From Erpetoichthys calabaricus (lineage: Eukaryota; Chordata; Cladistia; Polypteriformes; Polypteridae): 64,000 bases of DNA. A model generated the notes under the pieces. That model was not told the DNA's origin and did not search any database. It saw only the letters and a program-made list of their open reading frames with translations. This document shows, piece after piece, positions 59,201 through 64,000 of this stretch (positions are counted from its first letter, which is position 1; the number at the start of each line of letters is the position of its first letter). The position numbers were made by a program, and so were the translations under genes. The stretch is taken from assembly GCF_900747795.2 (NCBI RefSeq), contig NC_041402.2, positions 195,339,489 through 195,403,488 on the forward strand, in the 5' to 3' direction.

Positions 59201-61432
59201 GAGTATGGGAATTTCCCCTTGGGATTAATAAAGTATCTATCTATTATGATCGAGAAGATGCGACACTTGAATATCAACGCACCATGAATGCATTTGTATG
59301 TCAGGATTTTGCTTCACCATATCGAACCATTCATCAAATATCGAAGCAGGCGCATCGATCCCGTAGGCTTTCTGTCACATGTAGATAGTAAACAGAGACT
59401 CTGACATCACGTTCCAACTTTTATCACACTGTGACCCCCAAATTTTTGCAGGTACTGCAACTCGCGCACGCGTCGCATTAATTTCTGAGGACCTGTTCAG
59501 AGGATAAATCAAATGAATGCTGGGAACACGTGGCAGCCATAATGCAGGTGTGAAGTATAAACGAGCCCTTAGAGAGACGAAAAATGGGCCCCTCGCTTAG
59601 AGAAGGGAGTGTGAACTCTTGGGTTGTAAATCATAGTAGGGGGAGAGAACAGCCCTCATCAAACAGACAAGATGGACAGAGCAGCGGTCTGACACCTCCT
59701 CAGCTAAGAATGACTGGTGGAATTAATTAGAGGCAGGACTGGAGCAATGGAATGCTGGACGTCAGATGAGGAAGAATAATAGCAGACATGATAAGAATGG
59801 TAATAAAAGTAAAAGGTGCCCATTGCTGGGGGCTCATTGTCCCATCTCAGTGGAATCTGAATGTGTGCAGTACAATAAAGTCTGATTCTGCTGCCTGTCC
59901 TGAGTCTCCGAGTGCCTTCATTGGGGCTGAGGGGGCCTGCGCCAGTCTGTTTCAACAAGCTCAGCCTTGTACGACGTGAACTTAAAATTAAGACTTCACA
60001 TGCCATCTCCAAAAAGGGAGGACGTCAGATATGATCATCTCTGCTACCCTGTATTCAAGTTCTTCATTTTAATAACAAGAGTAATAATCGAGAACACACA
60101 GAAACTCCCCACAGCATTTAAACAGGTCTCCCCGGCCCACAACCACCGGATATCAAAAAAATCGTCTGACCCATTTGTCTCACCTTGCTAGCAGTCAGCT
60201 GATGCAACGTCAGGGTCCCACTGGCATCTACAACTCCAAGCAAAGGACTCTCTCCAAGAACAGCATGACACCTAACAGATGGCAAAGAAAGAAAAGAGCT
60301 GTAGGAGTTGACAGGAGGCTCTTTATCGTCTGTTCCACTATGCATTCAATGTGGAGGAATATTTCACACAAAAATTAAATAAACAAATAAATAAGTACTT
60401 TGAAATATGACAACAGGTAAATAAAAACATGAAATCCAAGTATAAACAGTTAAATGTGTCACGACATAGACTTTTGTTGCTTCCCTCTTTTTGGTTGTAA
60501 TTATTTCTTCATGTATTTTTTCAGTGACACTGCATGCGACAGACAAACTGTCACTTCCACTCGTCAGACTCGTCTGAGAAGGCGGAGTCTAGCTAGAACC
60601 ACGTTCTGATTGGGACGGATGTGGCCTGTGTGTCTTGAGAATGAGTGTGCGCTCAAGAGTTGTGAATGTGGATACGAGAGCAACTAAATAAATGCATCAG
60701 TGTGGCAACTGCAACTCCAGAAACTCCAAATCCGTCATATGAAGCGTCTGCCGTAAATGCGGCTCAAAGTTTACCGGTCTGCTCTACCAACGATCATTTC
60801 AGGGCTAAAGAAAGAAATAATGAAATACATCAAGAAATAAGCAACAAAAATATATTCCAAGAGACATTGAATTATTTATATTCCCATTTTATTGCTGTTA
60901 TTTATTTATTGTCACATTTTTGCAGTACTTTTATTTTTTTAGCATATTTACTTGTTTATTTGATTTTTTCCAAACTATTCCTCCATAAATCGAGGGGCAG
61001 CCTGAGGGGCATCAGCAAGCACATCTCCGTCTCTCACCACCTCTCAATGTCAAGGATTGCAGGAGTTTCTATTCGCTGCACTTCTGTCAGTGGTGATCCA
61101 AATGTGTCCTCCTGCTTGAAGTGGTATAAATACAAGCGGCCCCACAGGGTGTGCGACTCCGGGCAAACTCCAGGTCCATCTCCATCTCCTACCTTCGGAC
61201 AAAAACGTGAGATTAAGTGACCTATTTGTGGAAACACTATTTCACTTGGGTAGTCAATATTCTCACTCCTAAATCATATGAAGGATAACCTGTTCACTTG
61301 ACTTCTGGAGCTGGTAAGTGCCACAAAGCCAGGAATGAATGCCAGCCTGGCAGTGGGGCACCACTCCACAGCATCAGCACTGTACTCAGTGTCCACCACT
61401 TGCAGGTTTCGGGTCCGAGTGCACAGAGCCAT
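43867..61432 (-). CDS. DPH7: DPH7 (WDR85), diphthine methylesterase, nine exons
   Basis: DPH7 demethylates methylated diphthine on elongation factor 2, the step before the final amidation to diphthamide. It is a cytosolic WD40 protein. Exons: 61432-61290, 61192-61038, 60271-60184, 48415-48321, 46929-46763, 46679-46607, 46438-46373, 46281-46109, 44270-43867. About 454 residues (human 452). Landmarks: [15 protein letters not shown] at the start, [51 protein letters not shown] and a final [15 protein letters not shown]. Phases join from exon 2 to the TGA at 43867. Exon 1 does not: the conserved CGTYQL motif lies in a different frame from the start, so one base appears lost (or two gained) within it. 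A sequencing error is the likeliest cause, since the rest looks under selection. Intron 3 (11.8 kb) is full of transposons. Confidence 0.93.
44290..46075. other. DPH7 intron 8, unrecognised
   Basis: No further DPH7 exon is needed by phase. No transposon is recognised with confidence. Confidence 0.4.
46079..46103. repeat. (TG)n microsatellite next to DPH7 exon 8 donor
   Basis: About 12 TG units starting six bases past the exon boundary. Confidence 0.9.
46109..46281 (-). CDS. DPH7: DPH7 exon 8
   Basis: Acceptor GTTTCTAG, donor CTGG|GTAAGA, phase 2 to 1. It encodes [20 protein letters not shown] and [17 protein letters not shown]. The donor abuts a (TG)n run that starts just downstream in the intron. 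Confidence 0.96.
46373..46438 (-). CDS. DPH7: DPH7 exon 7
   Basis: Acceptor TTTTTCAG, donor GGGAG|GTAAGC, phase 2 to 2. It encodes [20 protein letters not shown], almost identical to human HTMGVCSIQSSPHREHILAT. Confidence 0.95.
46495..46600. repeat. Dispersed repeat in DPH7 intron 6
   Basis: caatttatttttgtatagcc, gccacaatgggctttaacag and gccctgccc form a phrase I recall as a common fish repeat. It fills most of the intron, right up to exon 6. Confidence 0.55.
46607..46679 (-). CDS. DPH7: DPH7 exon 6
   Basis: Acceptor TTTTCGCAG, donor AGGAG|GTGTGT, phase 1 to 2. It encodes [20 protein letters not shown], the SGGDD...GWD WD repeat. Confidence 0.92.
46763..46929 (-). CDS. DPH7: DPH7 exon 5
   Basis: Acceptor GCCGTTCAG (an alternative NAG lies three bases on), donor TCAG|GTAGTG, phase 2 to 1. 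It encodes [17 protein letters not shown] and [19 protein letters not shown], a core WD40 segment. Confidence 0.93.
46935..48315. other. DPH7 intron 4, mostly unrecognised
   Basis: A phrase near 47296-47340 (caaagtcaactttaatgtca, cgtgtacaca) looks like a dispersed repeat end. Small (TATA/CACA) runs near 47715-47745. No exon. Confidence 0.4.
48321..48415 (-). CDS. DPH7: DPH7 exon 4
   Basis: Acceptor TTTCCAGTAG, donor ACAAG|GTAAGA, phase 0 to 2. It encodes [20 protein letters not shown] then STARET, matching human LEPLSSLALEEQCLALSLDWSTG by pattern. Confidence 0.88.
48425..49615. other. DPH7 intron 3, unrecognised
   Basis: No exon or named repeat seen. A poly-T lies near 49362-49380. Confidence 0.35.
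50253..52742 (-). mobile_element. RTE/Rex3-like LINE (middle level of the nest)
   Basis: The minus strand encodes [55 protein letters not shown], and after the Tc1 insert [20 protein letters not shown]. The 3' end is (ATGG)n at 50264-50275. The 11-base ccattttctaa lies on both sides (50253-50263, 52732-52742), giving a target duplication. 5'-truncated. Confidence 0.85.
50691..52293 (-). mobile_element. Tc1-like transposon (inner level of the nest)
   Basis: Long terminal inverted repeats (about 200 bases, starting cagttgtgcttcaaagtttg) are flanked by TA. Two minus-strand frames (51799-51377 and 51380-50871) together cover a Tc1 transposase. Motifs: [18 protein letters not shown] (DNA-binding), [38 protein letters not shown] and [18 protein letters not shown]. 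The DD34E pattern is visible and the frame is shifted near 51378. It looks young compared with its hosts. Confidence 0.93.
52770..54480. other. DPH7 intron 3, unrecognised
   Basis: Open frames here are short and lack homology. Confidence 0.35.
54560..54776 (-). mobile_element. hAT terminal fragment inserted at a Helitron
   Basis: Read on the minus strand it begins caggggtccccaactccagt, as at 17608, followed by gcaggttttcattctaaccc. It cuts the Helitron protein frame at 54777. Confidence 0.7.
54777..55560 (-). mobile_element. Helitron fragment (Rep N-terminal part)
   Basis: The minus strand encodes [36 protein letters not shown], then [37 protein letters not shown] and [20 protein letters not shown], the Helitron_like_N region. 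Frames are broken; both ends are missing. Confidence 0.85.
55570..57760. other. DPH7 intron 3, unrecognised
   Basis: AT-rich sequence, probably old repeats. The phrase at 57240-57370 lacks a recognisable family. No exon. Confidence 0.35.
57765..57900 (+). repeat. Dispersed repeat, copy 2
   Basis: Near-identical to 5505-5635, including gagatgttttatactaagca and acatattctttattatt. Confidence 0.7.
58225..58445 (-). mobile_element. SINE inside the Harbinger element
   Basis: ctttggaaggaaaccggagc, aacacaaactccagcaacgt and agcgctaccgctccgccacc are tRNA-SINE phrases in reverse orientation. Confidence 0.65.
58725..59245 (+). mobile_element. L2-type LINE 3' end inside the Harbinger element
   Basis: Encodes [40 protein letters not shown] and [20 protein letters not shown], then the tail ggaatttccccttgggatta with only two ATCT units. 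It is close to 36130-36690. Confidence 0.88.
59580..60180. other. DPH7 intron 3, nothing recognised near exon 3
   Basis: A LINE-like tail phrase (gtgtgcagtacaataaagtc) occurs at 59863-59882. No exon. Confidence 0.35.
60184..60271 (-). CDS. DPH7: DPH7 exon 3
   Basis: Acceptor CATCTGTTAG, donor AAG|GTGAGA, phase 2 to 0. It encodes [20 protein letters not shown] then TLHQLTASK, matching human GHALLGLADASGSIQL. Confidence 0.92.
60290..61030. other. DPH7 intron 2, nothing recognised
   Basis: AT-rich intron without exon homology. Confidence 0.4.
61038..61192 (-). CDS. DPH7: DPH7 exon 2
   Basis: Phase 0 to 2. It encodes [16 protein letters not shown] and [18 protein letters not shown], matching human VRLGRLFLYSF and LVEVQRKDTSAILDMKW. 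The donor TG|GTGAGA is preferred over AG|GTGGTG because it keeps the conserved Trp. The acceptor (CCGAAG) is weak. Confidence 0.85.
61290..61432 (-). CDS. DPH7: DPH7 exon 1 (with apparent frameshift)
   Basis: ATG at 61432 starts [20 protein letters not shown] and AVEWCP, matching the human N-terminus. Downstream, the family motif CGTYQLQK is in another frame, so the 143-base coding length is one short of phase. The donor CAG|GTTATC is weak. An acceptor-like TTTTGTCGTAG (to 61468) lies upstream, so a 5'UTR exon may exist. An overlapping short uORF begins at 61448. Confidence 0.8.
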
Positions 61433-61559
61433 GGGAAGTAACAGGCATGCTTCTCTCAAGGACTTCTCTACGACAAAAGAAAGAAAGACGTGAGAGTTGT
61501 GTCAGAAGTTACATACTGCGTGTCCAGTCTGGATGTTGTCAAATCTCATACTACGGAGT

Positions 61560-61735
61560 GTCGATAGATAGACAGACAGACACTTTATTAATCCCAAGGG
61601 GAAATTCACATACTCCAGCAGCAGCATACTGATACAAAAAACAGTATTAAATTAAAGAGTGATAACAATGCATTTAAAAACAGACAATAACTTTGTATAA
61701 TGTTAACGTTTACAACCCCAGGGTATGTAACGGGT
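61560..61735 (-). mobile_element. L2-type LINE 3' end, reversed
   Basis: gatagatagacagacagaca then ctttattaatcccaagggga is the reverse complement of the LINE tail at 59205-59240. It lies just upstream of DPH7 exon 1. Confidence 0.85.
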
Positions 61736-61859
61736 CTTCAGGGTAGGGATGAAACAATTAAAGCTCATTTTGTTTCTGTCTGAACAACAGTAGATATAAT
61801 CACCAAGCCAACATTTTCACACCCAAGATGTTGATCCTTGAATAACCCTCTTCACAAAC

Positions 61860-62980
61860 AGTGTTCAGAAGGCTAACAGAATGTCAGGTTATAGCGCCTT
61901 GATGTGTGCAGCACAAATCACAGGAGGTCTTGCTCAGCTTTAAACCCCACTGGTGAGGCCTCATCTGGAGTCCTGGGGGCAGTTTTGGTTTACAAAAAGG
62001 ACATAGCAGCACTAGAGAAGGTCCAGAGAAGAGCGACTAGTCTGATTCAGGGCTACAGGGGATGAGTTAGGAGGAAAAATGAAAAGAGCTGAGCCTTTAC
62101 AGTCTAAACAGGAGAAAATGTTATGTAATGAAATGTAAAGTATGACACGTAGGAAATCAAAATGTGAGGTCTGAATACACAATGGGTGGCCTGTAAATCA
62201 AAAGTCCACCATAGGAGGAGGATTTAGGAGTCGTTGTGGACTTGACACTATCAACTGGCAGACAAGCCATTAAGAAGGCAAACTTGTCTATTTTTAACTT
62301 GTAATTTTTTTAAAATTATTTTTTAGCTTTATTGGATCTAGGCTGAGTGACTTGTTTTTCTCATCATACACATTCATTGTATGGTTGACCCTGTGTTAAC
62401 CTATATATGACAAATAAACCTAAACCTAAAACAGAATGTCAGGTTATATAGCGCCTTGACGTGTGCAATACAAGTCACAGGAGGTTCTGTTCAGGCTTTA
62501 TAGCCCACTGGTGAGGCCTCATCTGGAGTCCTGGGGGCAGTTTGGTTTACAAAAAGGACATAGCAGCACTAGAGAAGGTGCAGAGGAGAGCGACTAGGCT
62601 GATTCAGGGCTACAGGGGGATGAGTTAGGAGGAAAAATTAAAAGACCTGAGCCTTTAAGAAAAGGGAGATGAAGAGGAGACCTGACTGAAGTGTTTAAAA
62701 TGACGAGTGGAATTAGTGCAGTGGATCGAGACGGTGACTTAAAAGGAGTTAATCAAGAACACAGGGGGGACACAGCTTGTTAGGGGGAAATTACCCACAA
62801 ACATTAGGAGGTTTGTCTCACACAAAGAACCACAGACAGTGGCATAAGCGACCAAGTAGTGTGGTGGACAGGAGGACTTCAAAGACATTCATGGTATTTC
62901 GGAGGAGTTGAGCAGACAGGACCTTGTGAGCTTTGTTGGGCTGGATGGCCTCTTCTCGTCCAGATTGTTCTAGCGCTCTG
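61860..62980 (+). mobile_element. Two CR1-like LINE 3' ends in tandem
   Basis: 61860-62095 and 62430-62980 both contain taacagaatgtcaggttat, tgaggcctcatctggagtcc and gagaagagcgact or close variants. The second runs to agctttgttgggctggatgg. 62110-62290 carries the upstream part, as at 20942. Frames are broken. Confidence 0.75.
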
Positions 62981-63134
62981 TGTACTTGTAATTGAATTCT
63001 GAGCCTTAGAGCTGGACCAAGTTGTTTAGTTAGAGCAGTTACAGACATGACATTTGTATTAGTTGCCTCTTTTTGCAGATTTCTTTCCAAAAATGCCAGC
63101 AGCTTAATGAGAAAACATAAAAAACAAATAACTT

Positions 63135-63480
63135 TGAAGTGACATCATGGAAGCATGGACATATTACCTGGCTCTTTACACACATCAATGAAATGTCTGC
63201 TGACCATCGAGACAACACAGTATGGCATGGTGACTGCACGCTCTCAGACCTGCCATTGAGAACCTCCAGTACAAACGGTGCCTGCAGAGGGTATACAGCA
63301 TCATCAGGGACCCCCCTCACCACAGCCCAACCCCAGTTTACACTTCTACCTTCTGGGAGCCTACATGGTAGCACCAGCAGGCTCAGCAGTGGCTTCTACC
63401 CTGTCACTGTCACCTCACTGAACTCAAAATTCAAGTGCCACCCCACTCCGATCCTCCTCAGGTCACCTTAAATCCACACA
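63135..63480 (+). mobile_element. Probable LINE 3' fragment, decayed
   Basis: ctgcagagggtatacagcat, catcagggacccccctcacc and cagtttacacttctaccttc resemble the post-RT C-terminus of an L2-type LINE (IIRDP...LLPSG). Confidence 0.5.
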
Positions 63481-63744
63481 TGTACACCCTAGGACTCTGT
63501 AAGCACCTTGGGGTCCATCAGTATACTCTTGGACTCCGCTGTACTTGTACCTCGACGACTGTCTGCACGATGCTCTTTGTATTCTTTCAATTGTTTTATA
63601 CTTGACTGTTTCTTCATGTGGTACTAACTGTGCCCACTGTCCACTCTGTACTCAAAACGCTCACTAATCGGTCTGTGTTTACACTTGTCGCTGTATTATT
63701 TATGATCATCAGACTAGTCAAGTTAACTTCTGTTTGTACCTTTG

Positions 63745-63940
63745 CTTAGGGGGGTTGGTGGCAGAATTGGCACTCCAGCCACCATAAAAAAACCTCCCAC
63801 TGTTCCATTCCATCTGGACTAGTGTGGTGCTGAGGTGTCACCCATAGCATGGCTCCACTCAGGTCCTAATCTGGACCCTGAGTTGGCTTGTCATGTGGTG
63901 GGTGTGGCAATGCCCCGTACCAGCGCCTGCTCCTAATCTC
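63745..63940 (+). repeat. Dispersed repeat (SINE-like), copy 2
   Basis: gtggcagaattggcactcca, gtgctgaggtgtcacccata and ggcttgtcatgtggtgggtg match 18618-18775. Confidence 0.65.
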
Positions 63941-64000
63941 TGTCTCTTAGAGGCACAGCTGCAGTTTGTTGTCATGGCACTTGTACTGCATTCAGTGAGA

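Larger units (their letters stand above)
57956..59571. mobile_element. PIF/Harbinger-type element with nested SINE and LINE
   Basis: Inverted ends GGCCAGGTTTATACTTCACG and GTGAAGTATAAACGAGCCC are flanked by TTA on both sides (57956-57958, 59569-59571), the Harbinger target duplication. No transposase remains. A SINE and an L2 end were inserted inside. Confidence 0.85.

Overview
This is a vertebrate nuclear window. The genes are spliced, introns reach about 12 kb, and nearly everything outside the exons is transposon debris and microsatellite. The transposon mix (Tc1/mariner, Helitron, hAT, PIF/Harbinger, L1, L2/CR1-like and RTE-like LINEs, tRNA-type SINEs) suggests a ray-finned fish. A polypteriform (bichir/reedfish) is my guess, from memory of similar repeats, and is not proven.

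Three protein genes are supported. (1) PNPLA7 lies on the minus strand and enters from the right. I trace 21 exons from 33142 down to 1213. They encode the N-terminus, the single membrane anchor, the conserved basic linker and three cyclic-nucleotide-binding-like domains. The catalytic patatin domain lies beyond the left edge. All exon junctions keep phase. (2) MRPL41 lies on the plus strand (CDS 37895-38302), with a 5'UTR intron and a GC-rich promoter carrying ETS, CRE and CCAAT-like sites. (3) DPH7/WDR85 lies on the minus strand (61432-43867) in nine exons and encodes the WD40 enzyme of diphthamide synthesis. Its first exon carries an apparent one-base frameshift. The order PNPLA7(-), MRPL41(+), DPH7(-) matches human 9q34.3 as I recall it, so this is an old conserved block.

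Layout: 1-33 kb is the 5' half of PNPLA7. Its introns hold an L1 with an exact target-site duplication, Tc1 relics, SINEs, RTE-like and CR1-like LINE ends, a long AT microsatellite, and a satellite array split by a Helitron that itself holds a Tigger-like element. 33-37 kb is intergenic or 5' PNPLA7 sequence with an L2-like LINE. 37.2-38.4 kb is the MRPL41 CpG-rich locus. 38.4-43.5 kb is intergenic, with hAT, RTE-like and SINE copies and one orphan exon-like sequence. 43.7-61.4 kb is DPH7. Its 11.8-kb intron 3 holds a three-level nest (Tc1 in an RTE-like LINE in a palindromic mariner), a hAT/Helitron junction and a PIF/Harbinger element. 61.5-64 kb is upstream sequence made of LINE 3' ends and a shared dispersed repeat.

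I found no operon, CRISPR array, viral element or other unknown gene system. The items of real interest are structural: reconstructable insertion sites, nested elements, the DPH7 frameshift, an orphan exon and alternative N-termini of PNPLA7. Gene assignments rest on remembered human PNPLA6/7, MRPL41 and DPH7 sequences; no search was run.
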